DNA of 64,000 nucleotides from Agrypnia vestita. Its lineage: Eukaryota > Arthropoda > Insecta > Trichoptera > Phryganeidae. Positions 31,952 through 43,629 of the stretch are shown one piece after another; the first letter of the stretch is position 1, and each line of letters starts with the position of its first letter. The DNA lies in the NCBI GenBank assembly GCA_016648135.1, contig JADDOH010023030.1:1-64000 (forward strand), in the 5' to 3' direction. A model generated the notes under the pieces. That model saw nothing but the letters and a program-made list of their open reading frames with translations, was not told the DNA's origin and ran no database searches. The position numbers and the translations under genes were made by a program.

Positions 31952-34249
31952 GCAGATGTATTGATCAGATATATTTATGCTATACATATATCTTTTGCAC
32001 TTCTTTTTATTTTTATCTCTTCTCCTTTTTACTAAGTAGATTAGTCTTTTCCTATCCATTACTTATTCCCTTTTTACCTTCAATTCTTTGATTCTCATAG
32101 TTTGTCCGTAACGTATAACTTTCGCTTTTTTTGTTTTTTTTTTGTATGACTCAAGTTATTGTTGCTATAATACATAACATATTAATTTAAAAAAAAAAAA
32201 TACATACTTGGGAGTTAAATGGTACAATACATTGTTGTCGCAAAACAAATTTCAAGAAAGGAACATTCCAAAATACGAACCGTTTAAGAAAGAAGTCAAA
32301 TCCTTGATTTTCCACAACGATGAATTGTAAAATTGCCCACATGTCTCAAATGGTTTTTGTATAGTACAATAAAATTACTACTTCTAAATGGTTTCTGCTT
32401 TTATACCTTAATTTAGCTTGTAAATACTCCTCCCATCCCATCCCAGCTTTGGCTCATATTATGGGGAATAAATTATCTGTAAAAATGCTGTAAAATAGAA
32501 TCAATTTATAATAAAAAAAAATGTATCTACTGTATAAATAAATACAATAAATAAATAAAAAAAAGGAAAATATAATGAGGAAACAATAATCGTAATAAAT
32601 ATTAAATAAAGTTATATTAATTTATCAGTAAACGAAATGAGGGTATTGAAGCAAAAGCACCACTTTGCACGTAATGAAAATGCTGAAAATGTTTGAATAT
32701 GATTATCTGATAAAGAGTGTCAATTTCACAATTAATATCCCATTTTTAATGCATGTTTGTGTGTTTAAGGAGCATTTTATCGAAAGCAATTTATTTTTCA
32801 AATTTCCGCTCTGGCTTTAAAATCGGAAGAAAAACATGTAGGTAACTAATAAGTAATAATAAAGTAAACAAAATAAAATGCATACCGTCGCGCGTCGCTG
32901 CAGATATAATTAATCCCATGTGACGTAAAACGTACATTCTGAGATAAACGAATAAAACTGTTTTAAAAAATAATTGCACAGACTAGATTTATAAAAAATA
33001 TTTTAAATAATTACTAGGCAGACTTTCCAGATGAACGACAATGTTTATTTAGTATATCTCCTTTATTTATATAAAAAATTCATTCCTTCATCTTAGAATG
33101 TACTAAACGGCACATAGGATTTATTATCTATACAGCGGCGATATATTGGTTAGTAGTAGCTAATCCCCTTAAATTATTGTATGTTCTATTTTGTGGATTA
33201 CTTATAAGTCAAAATAAAAATAATTGATTTTAACTCGACAGTATCGTAGACAACTCCAGAAAATTAATGAAACTTTTACATACGTTTATAAACTACAAAT
33301 ATGCCCACAAACGAGATAAAAGTTTGCATTTACCTTACGTGAAGATCCTTCAATTATTTTATGGTTACGAGATCCCCTCGTGTAAGAGTTTTCGGAGGAA
33401 ACGTGTATAAAGATGCAATATATTTTTATAATGTGTCAAACCGACCAATAATTGTAATAATATTCTATTACAATAGTTTAACTGCGAGACGAATAATATC
33501 CTTTAGGTGCCCATTTAATACGTCTGTTAGGGAGGGGTATAATTTAGAATTCCTATGTTTGACACAGTGCACGGATGTTGAAGACATGTGACGTTAATTT
33601 ATTTTTATAAACTCCCGAAAACTTATTCCAACACATACGTGCGTGAAATTAACACGCGTCACCAGGAATTACGCGTACCTTGTTCCTGAAAGTTAAAAGA
33701 TGACTATCAGGGCTGGCATCAAATAACTTTGAAAAGGGGGGGGGGGGACTGAAATTGTGTGAGAGAGGGAGAAAGGGTAAAAAAAACGGGTCGCTTGGTA
33801 ATATGTTGTACAACAAGTTTCGGCAGTTTTTTATTAGTTTACGAACAAAACTGAATTGTCAAACTTATAAATATGAAGAGAGGCATCAAAAACAAAAGTA
33901 GTCTTCAAAAAGGTATATCAAAAATCTATATTAATATTGAGAGGAACTTTGGTGGGTATCACAAGGATTACTTTATTCCTACGCCGTCCATTATTAATTT
34001 TTCCGAGATTTCACTGTCATCACATTTCCAACTGTGAGGAAAGAAACGTGTAGAGAGGTGTTCACGAATTCCAAATTAGTAATTCTAAATCACAAAACGT
34101 CTGGAGAGTTAATTCCTTTTCTTTTTAGCTTGACACGGCGAAATAAGTTTCTCAAACGAGTATTCTATCAGGATTTTTTCGTTTAATGTAATTGTAAATT
34201 AAGTTAAATTGAATATTGTGTACTGTATAAACATAATTTTATTTATTTA
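31952..34249. other. No gene recognised
   Basis: AT-rich. A G-run lies at 33737-33747. A 76-codon plus frame at 33361-33591 is unrecognised. A short stretch at 32220-32330 reads like a LINE C-terminal tail (RNIPKYEPFKKEVK), but this is too little to call. Confidence 0.45.
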
Positions 34250-35105
34250 TTTATTAATGACAATAGTACCCCTCACTAGGACAATCATGTGTCGAGGTGG
34301 ACACGATATACAATACCATGGTTTAAATCATTATATAACTTTATTTTTTTAAACTAATATTTGTAGTAAGTTCCTTTTTAATCTCTTCGTTGTCTAACTT
34401 AATTTATCAATTTTATAATGTGATTTTTAATTATTATTCCATTTGTTGCATCTTTTATTTCCATTGGCAGTCTGTTTTACAATTTAGTAGAGCGATATTT
34501 AATGAATCTCTGCCTAAATGTAGTTTTTATGGTCGGTATCAAGTAATTTTATTTCAACTGTGTCTCGTGGGTTTAGAGTTTAGACAACTGAGTGTTTTGA
34601 TAGTTACAAGAATTTTTATATTAGTGGATAAGTAGATTTTTTTGCATATATTTGTCAGATTGTCGAAACATCGAATTTCTTGAATATTTATTTTGACCTC
34701 GTTAAATGGTATTTTAAATATTACTTTTATTATAACCTTTTTATGTGCTGTAAAAAGTTGTTCAACATGTGTGTAGACTGCACCTCCCCATCCTATTATG
34801 CCATATTCTATTTTTTTTTGCAGAGTGCACACTATATATTTTTTATATCTTTTTATTTACGATCTTTAGAAAAAAATATAAAAGTTATTAGTTTTTTTTA
34901 AATACACTCAATATGTCTCATTTTAAATTTTCAACGAAAACTATTCCTAGGTATTTGGCTGTCTTTTCACGACCAATTAGGGGACAGTTACAGGTTGAGT
35001 CTTCATCATATTTTGTAGTTATTGAGTTTTGTCCAAACGATATCCATATGAATGCGGTTGTATATAACCGTAATGCAAATGACATACGGAATGCAATGTA
35101 AAATC
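34250..35105 (-). pseudogene. LINE reverse-transcriptase 3' half (Jockey/CR1-like)
   Basis: Read on the minus strand: STCNCPLIGREKTAKYLGIV and the ENLK segment near 34930-35000, then IEYGIIGWGGAVYTHVEQLF near 34745-34815, a basic stretch, and a degenerate C-terminal tail to about 34250. YLGI followed by YGIIGWGGA is the typical order after the catalytic domain. Frameshifts separate the parts. It is related to, but not the same as, the copy at 50790-52870. Confidence 0.7.
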
Positions 35106-37283
35106 TCCTCCATGAATGTAAAAACCTACGTGCAGTGGATTATTCAAGTTTCCTTGTTGTTTTTTCTTTTTGTACCGAAAGACTTATTAATATTATTAAA
35201 AATTTTCAAGGGATATTTTGAGAAATAATTTGTATATACGATAGATACACAATGCCATGGCTGTCAACTGAAATTAAGAAAAAACTAGGTGCCAATACAC
35301 ATATTAAACCATTTTTTATCCGTAATTAGAAAATTAGAAAACATTAAATCATTGTCACTCACCCGTAAAAAAAGTATATGATACAAAAATAGATGTTGAT
35401 TAAAACTAAAAAAAACATTGAATATTGAAAAAACACGAATTAATTGGATTTTAAAAAGACAAAATTTAAAAGATAATGTATCGTAAATGAACTGTGAATT
35501 ATCGACTACAATCATAATTTACGATAACAGATTTAAGGTAACCTGCTGGTGGTTTCCCACTTTTTCAATGTAAAATCGGGCATTTTTGCAAAAATGTTTC
35601 TGATCACGCGATGCAATAATTATAGGGAACAATAAATCGGTTCCTAGTTTGGAAAAAAGGCCTTATCCAAATTTTTTGATCCAAATACACATTTGATGAA
35701 ATATAAACATATAAATGTATACGACCTCATGGTTTAATAAAATAAATGTATTACAGAGATATTTTTAAAATTAAAATCTTGACATTTGAAACACAAACGA
35801 GGATATTAAAAAAAAATACTATGACTATATTTATGACAATCATACATTAAATAAGCATCGTTTCGATTTTAAATGTTAAAACAAAGTTCGATCTACTATT
35901 TTCATAAAACGACAGATAACAAATATTTGAAGCATAAGGAAGTATTATTAATATTCATGCAAAACTGAAAACCAGACTTTTATAGAAAGATAAAAGACAA
36001 GGAGTAACGAGAAATTAATCGTATTATTGTGTAGCGTTACCAATGATTCTAATGCGCTTTTTCTTGCAAAAATGCTAGTATCGCGGAGATATATTTCGTA
36101 ACAAGCACATATTCTTCTTCACATTATCATCAATTTTTCACCGAGAAAAATATTTTTTGTCAGGGAAGAAAATTAAACGTCAACCTTCTATAACTGGCAA
36201 ACAATAAAAATTATTTATATGGACTCAACATCGATAATCAATCATTAAATGTTTATTGGAAGAGGAAATTCTGTACAAAAGTGCCTAGTGGGTAAAAGCC
36301 ACTTTAACAAATATTGGAAGAGAAATATAGTTGCGAAGTTTACTTGAACACTTATATCCACGATTTGAAAAATGGGTGTCAAATTCAGCAGGGAATACAG
36401 AAAAGAAATTGCCAGAAAATAAAACAATCTCGAAGTAAATGGACCATAAGCTGTCCGAAACAAATAATTATCTGAAACTTCGTAAGCTGATTTAGACTAG
36501 ATTTGAAAATTCTTAGTTAGTTTCTCTGGTTACTAAGAGCTGCTAATAAAAACATGATTACATATGGATACTTTGGAAAAATTGACAACGTGCGGGATAA
36601 TTTCTTTCACAATAAAAATCAACGTTATTATGTAATGTCTAAAATATTTATAACTGTTATTCGTGCGAAAAGCAAACCGTAGCCGAGTTTGTCATTACTA
36701 GGCAGAATCTATGTGAATAGTATAATTTGAATTTCCATTTTTTGGTGAAAACAGCAAAAGAGAAAACACCTGCTTCTACAACCAACATAATATGTAATGT
36801 GAAAGTCTTCCATACTTCTTTTTAAATGTTTGTCTCATGGTTAAGAGCTTGATCTTAAAGATTAAAAGGTTTGCGCAAAAAGCTTCGATACGTTTATTTA
36901 TTCTCTGAAATTATAAATTTTATTATAATACAATTTAATGTAGGTTAATAGTAATAATATATTAAATATTTTCCTGGTGAGATAAGAAAATACGTTTCTT
37001 CAACGGCATCGCACACGACATGTAAGTACAGGTTTGAAGAGAAAACTCAAGAAGGCTAAGTCTGTAAAGTATACCCACCCTCTTTCGTATAAGAACGCGA
37101 GTAAATCCCACAGGTATACTAGTTTCCAGTTGGTAGGTAGTTAACTCGCCTATATCAACTTGCAAAACGAGGTAATTATAGTTTCGCTTCTCTCGGTCGC
37201 TTATTCAAGCAAACAGTTTATAACTAAACACGTACGTACGCTATACAGGTGCAAGACTTGGTCCGCAATATTTTACGATTGGG
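35106..37283. other. No gene recognised
   Basis: AT-rich intergenic DNA with only short, unremarkable frames. Confidence 0.5.
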
Positions 37284-37285
37284 TA

Positions 37286-37427
37286 CAGTAGCCGGCAAAC
37301 ATCTTGAAATTCTGCGGCGTAGTGGGGGGACGTTTGCGCATCTACCTTTCCACCAACGAGACCCAAATTTCGTCTTCTGCGCATTCCCCCACTTGCCAAA
37401 GAATTTCATGAAGTTTGCCGGCAACTG
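37286..37427. mobile_element. 142-bp palindromic MITE, pogo/Tc1-mariner type
   Basis: TA flanks both ends (37284-37285, 37428-37429). The ends are CAGTAGCCGGCAAACATCTT and, from the right, CAGTTGCCGGCAAACTTCAT. Pairing continues inward through GAAATTCT and GTGGGGG almost to the centre, so the whole element folds on itself. The CAG start with a TA target fits pogo-like MITEs. Confidence 0.8.
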
Positions 37428-37818
37428 TAACCTATCCAAATTCTAAATCGAAAATGTTCATCAAAAAATTAAGCAATTTCCTGCAGAGATAATCGAGATT
37501 CAATTTGTTGGGCTTACTTGGTCTTCCGCAACACCGATATAATGCGGATTCGATTAACGTTACGGAAGACAAACAATTAACCTGATTATATTATATTCAA
37601 AACAAATGCTCTTACTAACTGGAATATGGTAACAAGTAAACCATGTTGCAGAAGCATATTTAGCTTATGTTTAATTATGTATAATCAAAATTCTGTCGGT
37701 GTTAAAATAAACAGTAAAGTAAACAGTAAAAAATATAGATTATATGCAGTCAACATGAATTTTAGTGCACTAAATATTTACTCCTAGCATCCTGGAATTA
37801 ATTAATTATACACAAATT

Positions 37819-39065
37819 CAGGGTTCGAAAAAATCCGATTTATATACTAAAAAAAAAAAAACGGATTCTTGGATATATATTCGATATATATATATAGATA
37901 TATATATCCAAACTTTTTTCCCCTTTTCTTCACATGTCGATTGATATAAACTCGAAATAATTAGGAAATTTATTTTTTTATTCTGTACATGAATTATTTT
38001 TTATCAAATAAATTAATTGCATACTGAAAAAAAGCTAATATATGCAATTATTATATATTTATATAAGTTATAAAAGTTTCTCTTTCTAATGTAGTGTTAT
38101 AGGTGTTTCTTTTTTTCTGTGAATTAAAAAACGGATTATATGAAACATATCAAATTATATGACGTGGAGTTCAGATCCTCATGATCTGAGCCCCTCGTCA
38201 TCACCAGCTAGTTCAGTCGGAGAAGAAAGGGACAACCTTACTCGTAAAGCTACTCTCAGGGTCTCCCAGCAGCGCGCAGAGTCACCGGGAAGCATGTCAC
38301 ACTCACCAACAATAGATGCCAAAGATACAACATAATAATGAAACATGGGGCATTGCATGGAGAAAAAACGAGTGTTACTGAAATTGACATGGGTTTATTT
38401 AACAATCTAGCAATCTTTTTAAAAAAAAAAGTATGTTTGTAGACATTTGCTCTTAAAATTTAAGTACTTAACAATTAATAATCAGTCTGCAAAAACAATG
38501 AATATCAAGAAATGTTTATTTAGAGAAACAGTTTTTTTTATAGTTTCAAATTCGTCTATATTTCTTTACCTTTATTTATTAATTTATTTCTATATATAAT
38601 TTTCATTTCTTTTGTTTTCTTTAATTTTATATTTTTATATAAATATTGAATCAATTTATTACTTTATAAACATTTTCTTTGACTTTCCTTAAAAATATGC
38701 AAATTGACAACAACGTTTTCTGACGTTCGGTGGGCGGAAATTTCTGTTTATTGAAATAATGTAGCCGACCACAATGATTTTACCATGTATGTAATTCTCA
38801 AGTATTACATTCATGGATTTTACCCAATTCTGATTTATTGTATAAAATAATACCTACTTCAAAAATTCAACAGACGGCAGCGAAATCTAGTAACGACCGC
38901 AGATATGTAAAAAAAACCTGTAACATTTTTAAAAATACAACTAGCGCTATCTATTAACGACCGCAGAAATTTTTTTTGAATATATATCAAAAATAAAAAT
39001 CAAGCCATAAATATCTTGATTATATATCATAATATACATATGCGTATATATATCCTCGAACCCTG
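37819..39065. mobile_element. Longer hAT of the 17031 family (1247 bp)
   Basis: Perfect 8-bp duplication CACAAATT (37811-37818 and 39066-39073), with termini CAGGGTTCGA and TCGAACCCTG. About 330 bp at the left and 190 bp at the right match the 520-bp copy. The additional middle (about 38156-38880) includes a coding-like stretch at 38160-38330 (SPSSSPASSVGEERDNLTRK and a QQRAESPGSMSHSP segment) that looks like the low-complexity linker after a BED finger of a hAT transposase. No catalytic domain remains. Confidence 0.88.
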
Positions 39066-39073
39066 CACAAATT

Positions 39074-40239
39074 ACACTTAATATTAATACAGCTTGAATA
39101 TTTATGATTAAAATTATTAAATTAAATTTTGTAACGCTATACCGCACCATTAAAATATCATGTACATTGTTTCGAATGGATTGACAAGAGAAACGACCGT
39201 ATATTATTTGAATAGTTGTTGTCTATTAGAAATATTGTAACGAAATGGCAAAATAGATTATCTACAGAATCCTTCGTAATATATCAATGATCACAATAAT
39301 ATCGAGACCTCTAAAGCGAAGTAAACAAATTCTAAGTGCGAGAATTGAATATTGTACGAGTGATAAATACGCGATACCCAGCGATATTATATATGAGTGA
39401 TATATTGCGAGATAGTGTAGATTAAAGAATAGTTTAGTTTAATTCGTCTTAAGTAACTTTATGCATTGAAAAATTAATTGATCATTGATTAATAAATCTC
39501 TAATTAATTTCCAGTATTTTTATTCATTCCTCCTTAGCCACGACACGTGAAAATATTAATATATCAACTACGAAAATAAAATTAGAAACGGGAATTGGGC
39601 AGGTACAAGAAAAAGTTTTGGGAAGTGGGATGCGAAAAACTTACTTGAATTCGTAGAGTTGTAATATTTCTCGGCGTTTCGATAAAACACAATATGATTT
39701 ATTAAGTGGGCTTGTTTAGTCTTAGATCCCGACTAAAGTAAACCTTCACCTATCTGTTTACCGAATGAAATATACTTTTAGCATTCATAATACATGAACA
39801 AACATATTGCGAATGGCTTGCCTGGTGAAATTAAGTCAAGCCTACCTTTAATTAAAATTAATGTAATACATTTTTTTAAACTTTTTCACTCATTTGTTAA
39901 CCAAACGAAATCAATATTGATTGAGAGTAGGAAGCATAAGGAACAAGAAACGATTGGATTGCCTCTTTTTCTGGTCCATACTACAGGTTGCCAGGTAAAA
40001 ACAGGTGAGTTAATACTAGGTATTTACACTCATCTGTTTTCTTATTGAAATTTATGTTGAAATACAGGTAATTTTATTATGAACACGATGGTATTAGGTT
40101 GCCTAAGTAAAATCGGCCAAGACTTGCGGTTGCCGCAATTTAAAGTAGCGCTCGACAAAGAACTATTGCACGTATTATTCAGCGCGACAGAGGTGGACGC
40201 AGCGTAGCAGCCGTTCGTGACGCATCACCGACTAAGGAC
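39074..40239. other. No gene recognised
   Basis: AT-rich DNA. An 84-codon plus frame at 39794-40048 is unrecognised. Confidence 0.5.
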
Positions 40240-40357
40240 GGTTGTTTCAAGTTGGATTCAAATAAAAGGTCGTTTAAAGCGTAGATTTTTGAATGGTGGA
40301 GAACGCAAAAATCTATGCTTTGAACGAACTTTTACTTTAATCAAACTTGAAACAACC
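40240..40357. repeat. 118-nt foldback, miRNA-precursor-like
   Basis: A 52-nt left arm (40240-40291, GGTTGTTTCAAG...) pairs with 40306-40357 around a 14-nt loop. I count four mismatches and two G-U-type pairs. No target duplication is evident. It could be a tiny MITE or a hairpin small-RNA precursor. Confidence 0.75.
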
Positions 40358-41584
40358 AGCCCTAAAAGAGAGTGTGCATGCTCTTTTCTCCGTGTGACCG
40401 AAAAAGATAACACTATACTATTATCCATATTGTTTAGTATAAAGAATGATTTTAATATTAAAATTATATTATTATTATATTCCTATATTGAATCATGTAA
40501 AAATGTTATCCATAAACCTTTTAGGTTTCTATTACATTTTTAAAAACAAAATAAAATAATAAAATAAAGATTATATAATAAAAGAAAATATCGATAAATC
40601 CTTGAGAGCAGGAAAAAGTGGATCGAATAAAAAAATCTTGTTTCGGTAAGTTAAATCAAATACCAAGATCGAAGCTCGCTTAGAATTCTGTTAACAAACC
40701 ATTATTTGTATTGGGTTGGGCTATCGCTATGGCCCTGAAAGAGCTACAACGTACGAGTTCATAATTTCATCTCAAAATAGAATAACAGGAAACTGTCCGC
40801 TATCGGCGACTGCCAAACTTCAAAAGCAAACTGAAGAATAGCGAAATAGAGTAACTTCGGCAAGACATGACAAATTAATTTTTTTTAGTGAAATACGCTA
40901 AAATTTTTTATTTAAAATTTGTCGTTAAATTTCAGACATTACAAGGCATTAGAGAAAAAAAAACATTTGAAAAAGTTCAGCCATAATAAATATAGTATTT
41001 ATTTGGTTTATTTAAAGCCCGAAAGAGAAAGAATGTCAGGGGATACAAAACGAACGAGGTATGTAAGAATTTTCCAGTTTAATGGCATGTGTTTATTTAG
41101 TCCTTAAATAATATTGCCTATAGAGTTTTTTTACAATAAATAAAATGTGCTACTTTCACCAATTGTCAATTTTTTCCCGTAATATTTCCATAAAACATGC
41201 AGTTTTCGTTCATAACAATGGTATTAATATTATGAACAAATGATACTGAACACATCAACAAAATATTTTAATTTTAATTAATTGGAATGGAAATAATAAC
41301 ATAATTTTATTTTTAATGTATAAATATGGTAAATATGTAACCATAGGAAAGGCTGTACACAACATAAACAAACAATCTGGAAAATCTGTCGAAAATTTGT
41401 TTTGTAAAAGTAAAAGGATACATGGAAATATATCGCTTTAATATTCTTACTATTTTTAAGGAACCCAAACTGTGAATTATAAAAAGGATAACAAACTTGA
41501 CGGATTCCTGTGATTGCTGGACCAAAAAGCGTGTAAATTTTTATTTTTCATTTATTTATACTAGATTTTTTTATTTAAAATATA
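40358..41584. other. No gene recognised
   Basis: AT-rich DNA. A hydrophobic 70-codon minus frame (41313-41525) is not recognisable. Confidence 0.5.
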
Positions 41585-42888
41585 TAGGGTCCGCCAAATA
41601 ACTTTTTTTTTTTGAAAATGCTATTAAAAAAAAACTACTGAATATTTTCTCAAATTTCTTTTTTTATTTGAAAGTACAATCCTTCCGGTTAATAATGGAA
41701 AATAATTTCATTCAAATGGCTGCCTCGGCTGGCCATGCAGTAGCCTACACGATCGGTCCAATTTTTAAGCACATTATCGATTGTGTGCAGCTGTATTTCA
41801 CCAATGGCTTCACGAATATTGTCCTTTAAAGCGTCAATTGTCTCTGGCTTGTCGGCGTAACATTTATCTTTGAGGGCACCCCACAAATAATAGTCCAACG
41901 GTGTCAAATCGCAGCTCCGAGGTGGCCAAACGACATCAGCTCTGCGGCTGATAATGCGATCTTCAAAAACAGGGCGCAAAACATCGAGTGTAGCTTCGGC
42001 TGTGTGGCACGTAGCGCCGTCCTGTTGAAACCAAATGTTGCCAATATCCTCCTCTTCAATTTTTGTGAACAAAAATTCGTTCAACATGGCCCGATAACGA
42101 TCGCCATTGACTGTAACGGCCACTCCTTGCTCATTTTCAAAGAAAAATGGCCCAATTATGCCTCTGGACCAAAATCCGCACCAAACAGTGACTCGTTTTG
42201 GGTGTACCGGCTTTTCAATGTATGCGTGCGGGTTTTCTGTGCCCCAAATGCGACAATTTTGCTTGTTTACATACCCGCCAAGATCAAAATGAGCTTCATC
42301 CGAAAAGATGATTTTTTTGGCAAAATCGGCATCTTCTGTAAGTCGATCGCAGGCCCACTCAGCGAAGCGAAAACGCATTGTATGGTCAGTTGGCTTCAAC
42401 TCCTGAACCAATTGGACTTTGTATGGCGTCATACCAAGGTCTTTATGCAAAATTCGTCTCAATGATGTCTCCGAAATGTTCAATTGTTGAGAACGACGGT
42501 GAATTGATGTTGATGGCGCTTCACGCACACTTTCTGCCACAGCATCAATATTCTCGGGTGTACGCACTGTTTTTGGCTTTTCACGCTTTGGTTTATCGAT
42601 GAGGATGCCAGTTTCTTTCACTTTTTTCACAAGATAACGAACATACGGAGCTGACGGTGCTTCTCTTCTTCCAAAAACCGTACGCAATTTTCGCACACAT
42701 TCTGCAACATTACCATGATTTTCAAAGTAATGTCGCAATATTTCCCAGCGTTGTTCAAGCGTATACACAACCATATTCGTTCAGCGGAAGGATAAAACTA
42801 ATTATATGTCAAATCAGACATGAGCTAAGTGTTACCATTCACGAAATAAGCACTAGTTGAAAAAAAAAACTTTAGATGGCGGACCCTT
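41585..42888 (-). mobile_element. Complete DD41D IS630-Tc1-mariner transposon (1304 bp)
   Basis: Ends TAGGGTCCGCCAAATAAC and, from the right, AAGGGTCCGCCATCTAAAG, each followed inward by a T-run. TA lies outside both ends (41583-41584 and 42889-42890). One intact transposase gene lies inside, with 104 and 114 bp of flanking element DNA. It appears complete. Confidence 0.9.
41689..42774 (-). CDS. DD41D transposase, intact
   Basis: A cut-and-paste transposase of the IS630-Tc1-mariner superfamily, 361 residues, starting MVVYTLEQRW; the ATG is the first in frame inside the element. Residues ~1-55 and ~75-115 form the two helix-turn-helix segments. Catalytic residues are D159 (IIFSDEAHFD), D252 (WFQQDGATCH) and D294 (CDLTPLDYYLWG). 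The spacing between the last two is 41 residues, which separates it from mariner (34) and Tc1 (34, ending in E) and places it with the DD41D group reported in insects (rosa/Visitor type). No stop or frameshift is present. The group assignment rests on the counted spacing; activity is inferred from intactness only. Confidence 0.93.
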   Translation of the reverse strand: MVVYTLEQRWEILRHYFENHGNVAECVRKLRTVFGRREAPSAPYVRYLVKKVKETGILIDKPKREKPKTVRTPENIDAVAESVREAPSTSIHRRSQQLNISETSLRRILHKDLGMTPYKVQLVQELKPTDHTMRFRFAEWACDRLTEDADFAKKIIFSDEAHFDLGGYVNKQNCRIWGTENPHAYIEKPVHPKRVTVWCGFWSRGIIGPFFFENEQGVAVTVNGDRYRAMLNEFLFTKIEEEDIGNIWFQQDGATCHTAEATLDVLRPVFEDRIISRRADVVWPPRSCDLTPLDYYLWGALKDKCYADKPETIDALKDNIREAIGEIQLHTIDNVLKNWTDRVGYCMASRGSHLNEIIFHY

Positions 42889-43293
42889 TATTAAAATTAT
42901 ATAAAAATTTAGTCACCAATCGCAATCAATTCCATCTTCAGAATAAACTATTTTAAGTATCACCAGCCAGGAATCGAAACAGCGAAACATCCCCGATGAA
43001 CAAAATATTAAATTTTTGCATTTTATTTTCGGAATTGAGAATATGTCCAGACCGTTGAGTTGGACCGAAGAGTTGATTGTATAAAGATCGATTCTGAGCG
43101 GAAAAATTAAAAAACCTCCAGTTATATAAATAGATAATATTATCGTCTCATAATAAAATAATAATAATAAATAATACATTTAACTATATTTTTGTATTTC
43201 ATATTATCAAGCGATTGTGTCTCCCTGTTGGATGACCGAATAAAATAAAATAAAAATAAATATCTTACGTCTGCAGAAAAAAGTTGTGATAAT

Positions 43294-43629
43294 ATTTTCG
43301 ATAAATAGCGTTAACTTTGTGGTTGGACATAATTATTAATTTTAATTAAACAACTTTGTATTAACAACTTAACTGGTAACTCTACGTATAATAAAATTTA
43401 TATGAATAGCCTGTTACTTGACATATTCCCCATTTCGATGTCCACTTTTCAATTACCCCCACCATAGCTGTAGCCACGCCCGCGTTCAAAAATTGATTTG
43501 TTTGCTAATATATATAATGGATAGTAGTTAGTTTGCGTCCGTCCTGATGAAGATACGGTGGTATCGAAATCGGTAGACGTAGAGTTACTAGTTAAGTGGT
43601 TGATACAAAGTTGTTTAATTAAAATTAAT
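43294..43629 (+). repeat. 336-bp unit with long inverted repeats and hammerhead-like core
   Basis: AAGTTGTGATAAT occurs on both sides (43281-43293 and 43630-43642). Inside, 43334-43387 and 43577-43630 are ~54-bp inverted repeats with about three differences (TTTTAATTAAACAACTTTGT in the arms). Just before the right arm lies CTGATGA, one A, stem GATAC/GTATC, then GAAAT (43544-43579). No protein is encoded. A degraded fragment of a related repeat may be at 45655-45705 (AACTTTGTATTAAACAAG, TTACTTGACAT). Confidence 0.65.
43544..43579 (+). ncRNA. Hammerhead-like core motif
   Basis: CUGAUGA (43544-43550), bulged A, five-pair stem GAUAC (43552-43556) and GUAUC (43561-43565) with a 4-nt loop, then GAAA and UCGGUAGACG. 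CUGAUGA and GAAA are the invariant boxes of the hammerhead ribozyme. CGUC before the first box can pair with GACG after the second, closing the structure. The extra A before the stem and the lack of a clear third helix with a cleavage triplet keep this tentative. Confidence 0.4.

Noticed and set aside
42004..42465. 153-codon plus frame inside the DD41D element
   Set aside because: Antisense shadow of the transposase gene.
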